Positions 46,265 to 58,855 of a stretch of 64,000 nt of DNA are shown piece by piece. The notes beneath the pieces were generated by a model. The model was not told the DNA's origin. It ran no database searches and was given only the letters and a program-made list of their open reading frames with translations. The position numbers and the translations under genes are program-made. Source of the DNA: Panicum virgatum (taxonomy: Eukaryota; Streptophyta; Magnoliopsida; Poales; Poaceae); contig NC_053149.1 of NCBI RefSeq assembly GCF_016808335.1, positions 36,782,118 through 36,846,117 of the forward strand, given 5' to 3'. Position 1 is the first letter of the stretch, and the number at the start of each line of letters is the position of its first letter.

Positions 46265-48788
46265 CTACGGGTCCTGCTGTCGCGGCACGGCGAGGAAGCG
46301 GTCTAGGTCGTCATCGTCATCGTCGTCGGACGGAGAACCCTCGGTGACGGACGGGAGCTGTGGGTCTGAACTGACTGGAGGTGTAGTTGTCGTGGAGGCT
46401 CTCGTGCTGGCACTTCCTGGAAGAGGGTCCGTAGAAGTGGTAACCGGGTCAGCAGAAGAAGTGTCAACATCTGAAGTCGTGACTGCTGAAGCTGTCGGCT
46501 GCGTCGACTGCAGAAGTATAGACTCCTCTCCTCCTCCTCCCCCTGAAAGTGGTGCCTGTGGTACGACGGGGAGGGCGACTGACTGAATCGCTGACAGTGA
46601 GTCCTGAAAGAGCGTAGTCGCTGGTAGTGGCGAGAAGAGCGGACGACCGGCAGACCCAAGAAGTGCGGACATCGAGAACGTGGTCTCCGGTGTCGTTGAA
46701 GAAGCTGGAGCTGTAGTAGGGGCTGGAGCCTGTATGACTGCAAGCTGAGGTGCTCCAACACCCTGAAGTCCTGGCTACTGCGGGGCAAGTCCGGTGTGAA
46801 TGTAAAGCTGTGTGATCATTCCGAACATCGCCATCATGCCCTGCTGCATCTGCTGGAACTGAGCGTCTGTCCTCTGTGAAACTTGGTCAATAAGCCCAAC
46901 AAAACGCTCCTCGGCTGCAGCACGCTCTCGGGCATCCTCCCTCTGAATAGCTGCAAGCTGAGCCTCATGGGCTCTCCTAGCCTCCTCCTGTGCAATCCGA
47001 TCCTCTCTCTGCTGAGTAACAAGCTGCTCAAGGAGAGGTGAGCTCAGACGGCTTAGTCACCTGGGACTCTGTGACAGTAGCAGCTGCTGGTGACGATGGA
47101 GCTGGCTCTCTGGACCCTCTTGTCTCGTGGTCGTGACTGGCTGGTGCTGCAGGAAAGTACTCGTCATCCTCGGAGGACTCTGACTCAAGCTCAGACCAGT
47201 GAATCTCATCATCTCCTCTGGGAAGCTGTGCCTCGGCTGCTAGTAGTGCCTCGTCCTCCTGTGCCACTCGGGCCTGCACCTCAGGTGACAGTCGTGCCAT
47301 AGTAGCTTTGTCTGCCTGTCTGCCCCTCCTCCTGTCCTGTGGTGCTGTGGGACGGTAGACTGGAAACCTGGGAGCCTCATCCTGACGGTAGACACTGCTG
47401 ATGGGTGACACAACTGGCACAAACATAGAGTAGATGTAACTAATCCAGTGAGCATAAGGAAACTGGCGCACTACACCCATCCCGTCAGTGATCACATCCT
47501 CTATCTCAGCCAGAATAAAATCCACTATATCAAATGGCTCGTGAGTGAGGATGTGTAGGAGCAGTAACTGCTGCAGACCTGTGAACCCCGCTGGGTAGCC
47601 ACTCCTTGGCAACAAAGTTCTCCGGAGTGCCATGTGAACTGCGTATGCCTTTGGCGTCAGCAGGCTGCGAACTCTGGCATATGATGCTGGAAATGGCTGG
47701 CGGAAGCACTGAGAGATCGCCTCGTGAGAAGGTGCAATCCCGCCAATCATCGCCCTGCGAGGTGGATCTGGATCTCCATATACTCTCTCGTGCAGGGAGA
47801 CATCAACCAAGTCGACTCCAAGGATCCCTGCAATGGTCGCCCTCGACAAACCAAAGACCTGGCCTCCAAACATGAAGTGCACGGCTCTGCGCTCGGGAGC
47901 TATCCAGGCTGTGGCATAGAACACTCTGACCCAGTCCTCAATATATCTATTCTGCTCCATCTCATGTAGCCTGGGCAGACCTCTGAAGTGTGCAAAGTGC
48001 TCTCTAACGTCCGCTCCCCCTGTGGCTGTCCTCAGTGAATCCCAGTCTAGCACTCTGTGTGGGAAGATCCTGTGCCCTCACCTCTGGTAGGTCTTGTAGA
48101 AGCTGGCCTGAAGAAGTGTCCAGAACCTATGGTCGACCCTGCTATCACGAGTCACGGGGAACCAGTCCTCCTCTGTCACGCTCCACCTGAGCCTCTTGAC
48201 CTTTGCCGCATTGGCCTTGGTTAAATTCTGGAGCAGCACACCTGGCTCCAGACGCACAATAGTGTCCATACAGAACACTGCGCGCTTGGCCTCTAGGGCA
48301 TCGGCTCTACGGGCTGCTGCTGCTGCTGCTGTCCTGCGAGGCACCTGTGGCTGGTGGCCACCTCGCGTCCTGGGCCCGGTGCGATGCTCGGTCGCTGGTG
48401 GAGACTCTGCTCCTGGGGATGTCTGCCGAGTGCGGCCAGACAGTCGTAGAGTCAGTGACCCCTGAGTACTCTCTCCCTAAGACTGCTCTGACTATGCTGC
48501 CTCTGAATCTGCGTCTGAATCTGCAGCTGTCGGCTCCCCCTCAGACGAATCGCCCTCTGTCTGCTGTGTAGTGGCCCTGGTGGCCCTGGCACCTCGGACC
48601 CTGCCCATACCTCGGCCTCTGCCTCTGCCCCTGACTGGTTGCTCTCGAATAGCGAACGGACGAGCACGGCCTGATGCCTGCTCCTCGGCGGCCTTGGCCA
48701 CCATCTCGGCCTCCCTCTCTGCACGAGTCCGCTTTCGGACTGGCTTCTCGACCACAACCTCCTTCCCCTTCCTTTCCTCGCGACCCAT
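46265..48788 (-). pseudogene. Extra ORF downstream of copia pol (not an envelope)
   Basis: From an ATG at 48788 one minus frame runs to about 47028 with two TAG stops near 48477-48491 and a TGA near 48075, then shifts frame and continues to 46265. The N-terminal part is Arg/Lys-rich (RGRGRGRGMGRVRG). The middle (about 48340-47400) is a globular segment with FCMDTIVRLEPG, HFAHFRGLPRL, DWVRVFYATAWI and HILTHEPFDIVDF, the pattern of so-called putative plant transposon proteins. A predicted coiled coil (REDRIAQEEARRAHEAQ.., about 47020-46830) follows, then a Ser/Thr/Pro-rich acidic tail with a run of Asp (about 46310). No transmembrane helix or signal peptide is visible, so the 'env-like' label used for this position is not supported. 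Function unknown. Confidence 0.7.
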
Positions 48789-49596
48789 CTTGATTCAGGC
48801 AAACCGTTGAACACCTTGCGCGCACTGAGTAAAGGTGATGGCTGCGGCGCGAAGTGAACGGTCGTGCAAGCGCTGCTACGTGGGCGGAGCGTGGTGCGGG
48901 AGCGGCGGCTTAGAGCACGTGGCGGCGGCGCGGAGTGGCAAGCGGTGGCGGCGGCGAGCAGCAAGTGCGGGCGGTGGCGTCCGCGGGCCGAGCGCGAGCG
49001 GCGGCAGCTTGGGCCGGCGGCGTAGATGGCGGGCGGCGCGTGGAGCGTGCGGTGGCAACTGCATGGATCGGCGATGGCGGCGTGTAGGCGAGTGCGGGTC
49101 CGGAGCGGCGGCGGCATGAAGAGAGAAAAGAGAGAGAAACAGAGGCCGGCGGCGCGAGCAAGAAACATATATGACAAGTGGGCCCCGCATTTTTCCTTAA
49201 CGCCGGTTAAACCGATGCTTAGGTTTAGAACGCCGGTTGATTGCATCGGTTCAGTTCACCCGAGACTCCAGCAGAAACCCATCTGAACGCCGGTTGAACC
49301 GACGATATGCATTTTGAACTCGCCGGTTGAACACTGCTATCACCGGTTGATTGTTAGGTCAGAACTGCATTATGTTCACCGGTTGATCCGATGATCTGAC
49401 AATTGCATACGCCGGTTGAACGCCTGAAATTGAATGAGCTGAGACAGAGACTTAGTGACGCCGGTTAAACCGATGGGTTAAATCCATTAAGCGTCGGTTT
49501 AACCGGTGAACCCGAAAAACCTTCACTCAACTCACTCTTCTTTGCTAAGTCCAATAAACTTATAAATTTCTACTAAACTCAAGTTAAAGGACTTGC
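48789..49596 (-). promoter_or_regulatory. LTR-like motif cluster and leader upstream of the extra ORF
   Basis: In element orientation, 49510-49195 holds at least seven CGCCGGTT..AACCGATG-like motifs, followed about 30 bp later by CATATATG (49166-49173). A leader of about 380 bp rich in CTCT and CGCCGC then leads to the ATG at 48788. The same order (motif cluster, TATA, leader) occurs in the element's own LTR. An internal promoter is inferred, not shown. Confidence 0.45.
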
Positions 49597-52500
49597 TGTA
49601 ACACCCGGTTTATAAAAGGACATAAACCGAGCAATCATATACGTGCCAGGATCAAGTCACACGTATATACAACAGAATGAACAATATATCACAGCACATA
49701 TCACGTAAAAAGATATAATAAAGCGAATACGAATGTTATTTATTACATTAATGACAAAATGTCTGATACAGCGGTAGCGAAGTACAAAATACGATAAACT
49801 CTCCGAAGCTGAGCAGGGCGCCACAGGGACGTCGACTGGGAGACGAACGCCTAGAAGTCCTCGTAGTCCTGGTAGCGCTGAGTGAACTCCCTCGCGTCGG
49901 TAGGAACTGAGCAGCAGTAGCGTATCCAAGAGGAAAAAGTAGAGAAGAGGCAAGGGTGAGTACACAACTTGTACTCAACAAGTATAACACAAACTATGAG
50001 GCTCTAAGGTTGGCTGACTCAACTGCATTAGCTTTTAAGTGTTGGCAAAATTTTATTAAAGCTATTTACTACGAGTTGATGAATTACCATTAACCCATTT
50101 ATATAGTAATTAATCAAGATTAAACATGTTACTATTGAGAACCAAACCACAACCATACAAAACCCCGAGAGGCACCCCCTCGTCGGAAGGAGCTAACCCC
50201 ACTAATCAAAAGGAGGATCTGGGCCGCTCATAACCATGAGCACGGCTAGTATACCAGTTTTACACTCTGCAGAGGTTGCACATCTTTACCCACAAGTCGT
50301 GAGCTACGCCAGTTGTTCATCACACTTCCTTAGGTGAGATGACTAGCAAACTCACTATGAGGCCGTTACAAAGGACACGTTGGTAAGGTGTAACCGCTAA
50401 GGATTCAGGCAATGCAACGATGGTACCCACCTCGAGGGGTACGCACACCAAGCCTCATAGCCTGGGCACCATTGAGGCTCGACTCCCCTCTTGCCCCGTC
50501 GGTAAGTTACTCCTGAACCAAAATGGCCTAATTAGTAAGCCAAGACCGTCCCATTCTAGCCTTGTGGTAGCGCTGTTGTCCCAGGTTGTCGCTCTATGAA
50601 CCGGTCCTTATGGAGAGTGGCCAACCAGGCAGTAAGCACCGTGCTGGTCCCCTAAACCATGTTTCTAACAAAACCAATTTTAACGAGAAGTGAGCCACTC
50701 AAGCCACACAGAGGGCCACTCTCAAAATTAAGTTGCATATACCATTAATCAAATTAATTAAAAAGGACCAAGTGTGTTATAGCGCGGCACCTAGCACAAC
50801 TAACCAAAATGCAACCCAAGGGATATATATAAAGGATAAATGTGGCTAGGAAATCCTTATAGGCACATAGTATTAAAATGCAGTATGAAAATGTATTTAA
50901 AAGTGATAGGTTGTTCATGTTATACTTGCCTTCCTCAAAAGTTCTCCTGCTGCTCAAACTGCTCAGAAGATGGCTCCTGGTACAGTGCTGATGCTCCTCC
51001 GGTAGCTCAACGTCTACTCACGAACACATGGCCAAAACAAGGCACGACAGTAAACATACATGCAAACACTAGCAAAAACTAAGAAATAGTACATCAATAC
51101 ATAGAAACAACACACTAAACTAGTCTAAAACTATTCTACGCGTTACAACGATCGCGTGGACATAAAGAACGCTTAAAACGGAGTTAAAACGCATAATCTA
51201 GGCTAAAAACAAGTTCTAGGGGCTTATCTGCGAGAAAAACTAAGTTGCAGGGGGTTTTCTGCAAAAACCGAGGGCTAAAACGTAATTAACAGCTAGATCC
51301 GGGGTCTAACTCGCAAATCTACCAGAGCAGGACGGCGGGTTCTATTTTAAAGAAGCTCAGGGGGTTATCTGCTAAAAGTTGGGCCCAACTGTAATTATTT
51401 TTGAAAGCGCCTGGACTGCGGGTTGAAATCCATAAAAGACAGGGGCTCTTATGCAAAATGGGCGGGCCGAACCGGTATGTTTGGATCTAGGCCGTTGGTT
51501 CAAGATCCGATGACTTAGATTTAAAGGAACCTAGATCTAATCTGGAGCGTCAGGTTTAGATCGGGCGGCTGGGTGAAAAGCGGCGCGTGAGGCGGCGGTG
51601 GGCTGCCGCCGCCGACGAATCCCGTGGCGGCGCAGCACCGAGCTCGCCGGAGTTGGCCGTTCCGGTGATCCAGGGGGCCATTTGGGTTGCGGTCAGGTGA
51701 AAAAGGACGAGCGTGACACGCGTAACTCATTGGAGCACGCAGGGTGGCGGTTCTGTGCTCCGACGAGGCTCGCCGTGGCGAGAGGCAGCCCTGGTCCGCC
51801 GGCGTGGGGTGCGCGGCCACCTAAAGGGTGTTACCGCCTGCGATTTTTAGTCCAAAATGAAGGGCAAGGGAAGACAAAGCCCACCGAGGCTTGGATTTCA
51901 AGCAGGGAGGCCGTGCGGGGCGCTGACGTCGAGGTCCGGCGGCGAGGTTGACCCTGCGCATGCAGAGGAGTCTATTGCAGGGGTCGGGGTCGGAGAAGGG
52001 GGGCCTGATGAGGCTCCTGGCACCGGGGCGACGTGTTTGCGGTAGCTTGCCAGGGTCGTAGCGCGGCGGAGCAGCGGATTCGTGGTGGCGCAGGTGACGT
52101 TGCGCGGCGGAGCGAAGCGAGCGGCGCTAGGGTTGGATGCGGAGTGGGTGGTGGTGAGATGTGACACTGAGGGGGGGGGGGGGTTGGGTGTTTAAAGTAG
52201 GGAGGCCGGGGATCTCGGCTGGTGCTCGGAAAGGTAGGTGCGGCGCGGGGATTTCGGGCGGATTCCGTTGCGCGAACGGGGAAAACGGGAGGAGGAAGAC
52301 AAGACCGACAGGTGGGTCCGGGGGCGCAGCGAGAGAGGCGGGGCCGGGCTGTCTGGTTTGGGCGCGCGGTTGTGGGCTGGAGCAGGCCAGGGGGGAGCTG
52401 GGCCGGGGTGTTGGCGTGGGTGGAGTGCGGGCCGGTTGACCAGAGAGAGGAGCGGGCGTGGCGAACGCGCTGCGTGTGACAGGCAGGCCGGTTTTGTCAG

Positions 52501-53129
52501 CAAGCGAGCGCGGGGTGCGACCCACTGTGGCTGCCAGGTGGGGCCGCGGGATCAGACAGAGGGGGGGGGGGGGGCGAGCGCGTGCTACGCGCTCGGGTGT
52601 GGGCTGCGGCGCTGGGCTGATGGCGCGGGAGATGGGCCGCAGCGCTGGGAAAGAGCCAAAGGGAGAGGTCGGGCTGCTCGCGGGCCACGTAGAGGAAGGG
52701 AGAAAAGAAAGAGAGGAGGAGGGCCGGCCGGGCTGGGCTTGAGTGAGAGAAGTGGGCTGGCGGGGCAGAACGGGCTGGGCTGGTAAAGAGGAGGAGAGGG
52801 ATGGGCCAGGTTGGGGTTTTGGGTTGGCTGGATTTCTTTCTTTTTCTCTGAATTTCCTTTCTTTTTCCTTTTTGCTAAAACAATACTAACTCAAACAAAA
52901 CAATACTATTTGAATTCAAATTTAAGTTTGAATCCAACCCTAACACTCAAACGATTAAAGCAATGCACCGGCATGAATGCAGCAACAAAGTTTTAATCTA
53001 AGGAAAATTTTAATTAATTAAGGAACAACAATTAGATTAAATGCAAGACTAACACAATAATCCTTAAATATTTAATTAAAGCCAATTAAATTTATTATTA
53101 AATACTGAAAATTAAATTAGGGTGTTACA
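49597..53129 (-). mobile_element. Solo LTR, 3,533 bp, inserted in the copia element
   Basis: Plus-strand ends are TGTAACACCCGG and GGGTGTTACA, inverted to each other, with an exact duplication CTTGC at 49592-49596 and 53130-53134. On the minus strand it starts TGTAACACCCTAATTTAA, a common gypsy LTR start. A GC-rich part (51540-52810) has G-runs near 52171 and 52561. Length and layout closely parallel the solo LTR at 10611-14128 although sequences differ. Frames within the GC-rich part overlap on both strands and show no domain. Confidence 0.75.
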
Positions 53130-53134
53130 CTTGC

Positions 53135-53684
53135 ATAGGCGACTTTACCCCTCAAAATATTTAGGATAGCACACTAGCTTAATAGTTTTCTTTTCAAACA
53201 CAAGGAAAAAGCCGCAAAGCGAGACAAAGCGCCAAATAAAATGTATGAGCCATGTCATAGGAATATTGAAGATAGAGAGCTTCAAACTCATCATAACATG
53301 ACTCACTAGGCAATAACGCACCTAACACTTTGCTCTTTTCACTTTTCATAAATTAAGATCTTGCATATGAAATAAGTCTCATTTTCATCAAGTGATCTCC
53401 TTTGTGACCCTTACGCATGCAATGATGGTGCAAGCTACAACCACATGCAAGAGAGAAAAAATAAACATGAAGTGCACATCTATATGACAAAAAATGCATA
53501 AAAAGAATTTACGTTCTACTTGTCAAGTTTGACCCCACGGGAAGTTTCTTCATGATGAGCCTTTCTACAAGCCTAGAGGAAAATAAGTGGACCACCACCT
53601 CTAGCTAAACCCATGCTCATCACTATCTTACCATGGTTAGACATGTAACCTATATGTATGCATTTTTCTATATGACATGGCAAC
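53135..53684 (-). other. Non-coding DNA after copia pol
   Basis: About 550 bp of AT-rich sequence between the pol stop and the solo LTR. It continues, across that LTR, into the motif cluster at 49510. No gene is seen. Confidence 0.5.
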
Positions 53685-56600
53685 TTACATGATGTTTGCC
53701 GTATCTAATATATTAAGCTCATTCCTTAGCCTAACAAATGTACTCTCGTCTAATGGTTTTGTGAAAATATCCGCCAATTGCTCCTCGGATCTCACACCTT
53801 GAAGAGATATGTCTCCTTTAGCTTCGTGATCACGCAAGAAGTGATGGCGAATATCAATGTGTTTCGTGCGAAAGTGTTGAACCAGATTTTTGGCAATTTT
53901 TACGGCACTTTCATTGTCACAAAGGAGTGGTATCCTATCTAGTTTCACACCAAAGTCCAAAAGGGTTTGCTTCATATATAGGATTTGGGCACAACATGCA
54001 CCGGCCGATATATATTCCGCTTCCGCGGTGGACAAAGCCACGGAATTTTGCTTCTTACTCGACCAAGAAACTAGAGAACGACCAAGCAAGTATCAACCCC
54101 CGGAGGTACTCTTGCGATCCACATGGCTTCCGGCAAAATCCGAATCCGAGTATCCCAAGAGATCTAAGCTAGCGCCTTTGGGGTACCACAAGCCTATGCT
54201 TGGGGTGTGCTTGAGATACCGAAGGATCCTATTCACAGCTGAGAGGTGTGATTCCTTTGGGTTTGCTTGAAAGCGGGCACACAAGCACAGACTAAACATT
54301 ATATCGGGCCTAGATGTGGTAAGGTAAAGCAAAGACCCTATCATTGAATGATAGAGGGATTGATCAACCGGTTTACCATCCACATCCAAGTCGAGATGCC
54401 CATTGGTTGCCATGGGTGTCTTGATCGGCTTGCATTCATCCATCTTGAACTTCTTCAAGATATCTTTAGTATATTTTTCTTGATGGATGAATGTCCCTTC
54501 CTTCAATTGTTTGACTTGAAAACCAAGGAAGACGGTCAATTCGCCGATCATGGACATCTCGAATTCCCTAGACATCATAGTAGCAAACTCATGGCTTAGT
54601 AAATCATTAGTTGAGCAAAAGATAATATCGTCAACATAGATTTGACAAATGAAAAGATCCTCGTTGACGTCTTTTGTGAACAATGTGGTGTCCACCCTCC
54701 CGATCTTGAAGCCTTGCATGATTAGGAAGTCACGAAGCCTCTCATACCAAGCTCTTGGAGCTTGTTTGAGCCCATAGAGTGCCTTGTGCAACATATAAAC
54801 ATGGTTAGGATTCCTCGGATCTTCAAACCCGGGAGGTTGCTCAACATAAACAAGTTCGTTAATAACGCCATTTAAGAATGCATTTTTCACATCCATTTGA
54901 TATAATTTGATATTATGATGTGAAGAGTAAGCAAGAAGAATGCGGATAGCTTCAAGTCTTGTGACCGGAGCAAAAGTTTCACCAAAATCCAAACCTTCGA
55001 CTTAAGAAAACCATTTTGCCACAAGTCTTGCTTTATTGCGTACCACCACCCCATGTTCATCTTGCTTGTTTCGGAAGACCCACTTAGTGTCGCTGATGTT
55101 CTTGTTTTTCGGAGGAGCTTCGAGGACCCAAACTTCATTGCGGGTGAAGTTGTTCAATTCTTCTTGCATGGCCATCACCCAATCCGAGTCCTCAAGCGCT
55201 TCTTCTATGATAGTGGGTTCAATACAAGAAACAAACGAGTAATGTTCGCGAAATGAAGCATGCTTAGAACGAGTTCTTACACCCTTGGAAGGACTACCAA
55301 TGATTTGATCAATTGGATGATCCTTGGAGACACGACCATGCTTCACTAGCATACATGCGTGGATATTTGTTGGGGTGGATCATGGATGACTTGTGCTTGT
55401 GGTGGAACATTTTGCTCTTCTTGCTCTTGGACTTGGTGTGTTGGCGTTGGAGCTCTTTCTTGAGATTGTGAATCATCCTTTTCTTTATCTTCATCCACTT
55501 GGGGTGCCGTGGAGGTGCTTGGTGTAGATGAGGAATGTCGTCCCCCTTGATCATTGCCTTCATGCACCTCTTCCAGCTTGATATCCCCAATGGACATCTT
55601 CTTCAAAGCTTCTTCAATCTCCTCATCACCTATATTGTCATAGCCAACAACCTCCTCTTGGGAGCCATTAGATTCATCAAACTCCACATCACATGTTTTT
55701 TCAACTAACCCAGACGTTTGATTGAATACTCTATATGCTTTGGAGTTTGATGCATAACAAAGAAAGATTCCTTCATCACATCTACTCTCAAACTTACCGA
55801 GCCTTTTCTTCTTATAAATGAAGCATTTGCAACCAAAAACTCGAAAGTAGGATATGTTTGGTTTCTTCCCGGTGATGAGTTCATATGGCATTTTCTTGAG
55901 GAGTCGGTGGGGATACACTCGGTTGGATGCATAGCAAGCCGTATTGATTGCTTCCGCCCAAAACTTCTCGGACATGCCATAATCATCCAACATTGCTCTT
56001 GCTAGAGTGATTAGTGTTTTGTTCTTTCTCTCCACCACTCCATTTTGTTGAGGCGTGTAGGTGGCGGATAACTCATGCTTGATGCCCTCTTCATCGCACC
56101 ATTTTTCAATCTTCATATTCTTGAACTCGGTGCCGTTGTCACTCCGGATCTTCACAATTGGGGAGTTGTACTCCCTTTGAGCTCTTCTTGCAAATGTCTT
56201 GAAGACATCCGGAGTTTCACCCTTATCGCCTAGAAACATGACCCAAGTATAATGTGAAAAATCATCAACGATTACTAGGCAATAGAGGTTACCACCAATG
56301 CTCATGTATGTGGTTGGACCAAAAAGATCCATGTGTAGTAGCTCGAGCGGCTTGGAGGTAGACAACATCGTCTTGATGGGATGATGTGTTGCAACTTGCT
56401 TTCCGGCTTGACATGCTTTACATAGTTTGTTCTTGTCAAAGGTGACATCCTTCAAGCCGGTGATCATCCCTCTCTTGTGGGCTTTCTTGAGGTTGCTCAT
56501 GCCAATATGAGCAATTCTTCTATGCCAAAGCCACCCAAGAGACGACTTGGTGAAGAGGCATGCCATAGAGCTTGTTTGCTTTGAAGAGAAATCCACCAAG

Positions 56601-56950
56601 TAAATGTTGCCATGCCTAAACCCCGTGAATACCAATGACTTGTCTTCTTCAAGGGTTACTACAACACCATTCTTGTCAAAGGTACATGTTAGTCCAAGAT
56701 CACATAATTGAGCAATTGAAATAAGATTAAAACTAAGTGCTTCTACAAACAAGACATTAGAAATGGATAAATCTTTAGAAATTGCTATTCTACCCAAACC
56801 TAAAACTTTTCCCCTTGAGTTATCACCATAGGTGACGTGTTCATGATCGCCGGAGTCTTCAAGAGAAGTGAACATGCTATCATTGCCGGTCATGTGTTGA
56901 GAGCAACCACTATCAAGTACCCAATGTTTTCCACCGGCTTTGTAGTTCAC
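53685..56950 (-). pseudogene. Copia pol: protease, integrase, reverse transcriptase, RNase H
   Basis: Four minus-strand blocks make up pol. 56950-55346: protease WVLDSGCSQHMTG, pre-integrase WHRRIAHIGMSNLKK with the Cys pair CKACQAGK, and integrase core with HMDLFGP, RSDNGTEF and YTPQQNGVVERKN (D, D, E all present). 55352-55002: start of RT, WVMAMQEELNNF and KNKARLVAK-type residues. 54998-54093: RT core QMDVKNAFLNG and the catalytic YVDDIIF (about 54620-54640), ending in DRKSTSGG. 54089-53685: RNase H with SWSSKKQNSVALSTAEAEY and IDIRHHFLRD. Breaks: a frameshift near 55350, an in-frame TAA near 55001, and a small deletion shifting frame near 54092. Catalytic residues are otherwise kept, which suggests modest age. 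The product would have been processed from Gag-Pol in the cytoplasmic particle. Confidence 0.9.
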
Positions 56951-56965
56951 CTACACACATGAGAA

Positions 56966-58765
56966 TCAATTTTGAGTTTTTGGAACCCAAGCGAGCTTTG
57001 GTCCTTGCACATGTGTGACAAGAGCTTTGGGGACCCAAAGTTGCTTGGGAAGCTTCTTCTTTGTTTCCTTTGTGATTTTGCCAATGAATTTGGCCTTCAC
57101 CTTGCCCTTTACCTTACTCAAAAGAAAATGGTTATTTTGATGCATAGATGAGTAATTCTTAGGTAAAGTAGGGAAAGGACGTGATGGCAAGGGACACTCC
57201 CTAGTGTGGTGCCCGGTGACTTGGCAATATTGGCAATATGATCCAACTTTTTTTATGAAGCTAGTCTTGATCTCCGGAGATGGAGTAGTGCCTTGATTTG
57301 GCTCCGGAAATGAACCAAGACCTCTCTTGCCATAGTCACGAGCATTGTTGAAGAGAATTTCCTTGTGGATGTATTCTCCTCGTGAGAGCTTCACCACACT
57401 ACTCTTGAGGCTTGCCACATGATCCATCAATTCTTTTTCCCTAGAAGGAGCAAGCTCGGGCACAACATTAGTAGCACATGCATCATTGATTAGGTCATCA
57501 CATGAAGTAGAAGCATTGACATTTTTAATATTTTCATTGAAAGAGTTCTCAAGACTTGGATCAATTGCTTCATAGGCAAACTCAATCTCTTGATATTTGT
57601 GAGCTAACTCCCTATGCTCTTGCTTGAGCTTTTTGTGACTCTCTTCAACTTGCTTATCAAGTGCAAGTGACTCATGGTGCTTTTTGAGCAAATCAGTATA
57701 CTTGCCAAGCAAATCGGAGTGAGCTAGCTCTAGCTTGGCAAGAGTGCTCTCAAGAAGCTTGACCTTGCCCTTTTCTCTCTTGATGACGGATGTATACTCA
57801 TTGATGAGGTTAGCAAATTCATTAGGATCAAGCTCACCATCACTATCACTATCCACCTCACATACATTTGTGTTACCTTTTGCCATGAGGCACATGGGAG
57901 GTGGAGGTAGCGATGGTTCTTCATTGGTGAGAGCGATGGTGACGATGTCTTCTTCATCACTTGAATCTTCACTTGATGAGACATCGGTCACCCATTCTTG
58001 TTTTTCCACCAAAAAGCTTCTCTTGGTGTGGCCTTTCTTCTTTGGGAAGAGCTTGGTCTTCTTGTCATGGCTCTTCTTCTTCCCAAGTTTCTTGTTCTTG
58101 TTCTTCTTTTCATCTTCATCATCATCGCTTGAATCATGACGATGTTTGCTCTTGTTGTCCTTCTTTCTCTTGTCCGGCTTGGGGCAATCGGGAGAGATGT
58201 GACATTTTTCTCCACAATTATAGTATGTTTTTCTCCTTACATCTTCCCTTGGCCGGAACATTCTTCTCTTAGGGTCAAAGTTGTAACCCTTCTTGTTGAT
58301 CTTGTCACTCAAGCGGGTGAACTTTCTCATCATGAGAGTAAGTTCTCCATCATCTTCATCACCGAATGAGCTTTCATGATGATCATCCTCTTCATTGCTT
58401 GAGCTTGTTTCTTACTTGATCATCTTGAGCTTGCGGTGCTTGTTGGCCTTGGTTTTGAGAGAGATTGTTTTGCTTGTAGTTGGCTCTTCGGACATACCAA
58501 GGATACCCATTTCATGAGCGCGAATTTCGCCCACAAGCTCTCCCACTTCCATCATATCAAGATTCTCCTTTTGAAGCATAGCATTGATGATGTTGTACTT
58601 GGGCTTCGGAAGGAGCATGAGAATCTTGCGGTTGATGGAGCCACTGTCAATTTTAGATACTTCAAGAGCGTTAATGTCCTTGACAATGACATTCAAGCGA
58701 GAATACATATCATTGCAATTTTCATGAGCTAGTATTTTAAAAGAATCATACTTAGCTCTAAACAA
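56966..58765 (-). pseudogene. Copia gag with zinc knuckles, 5' end missing
   Basis: A minus frame from 58765 to 56966 is broken by a single TAA near 58409. The first part (58765-58412) is a UBN2/gag-type capsid segment with LFRAKYDSFKI, INRKILMLLPKPKY and LVGEIRAHE. The second carries a degenerate first zinc knuckle (NCGEKCHISPDC, first Cys replaced by Tyr), a Lys-rich stretch, a Glu/Lys coiled coil (about residues 160-280 of the 455-codon block) and an intact second knuckle CQYCQVTGHHTREC (CX2CX4HX4C). Upstream, only about 90 bp of gag-like sequence with one more stop separates it from the LTR at 58856. The normal gag N terminus and primer-binding site are therefore missing. Confidence 0.85.
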
Positions 58766-58855
58766 GTGATATTTTTACTCACGAACTTTTGTGGAGCCTT
58801 CATTAATTTCAATGATCTCTTTCCAAATATCACTTGGGCCAACAAAAATGAATGC

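Noticed and set aside
46265..48788. Calling the extra copia ORF an envelope gene
   Set aside because: No signal peptide, transmembrane helix or fusion segment is visible; coiled coil and low-complexity tails alone do not support an envelope.
51521..52786. Several 90-180-codon frames on both strands
   Set aside because: They overlap each other within the GC-rich part of a solo LTR, with low-complexity composition and no recognisable domain.
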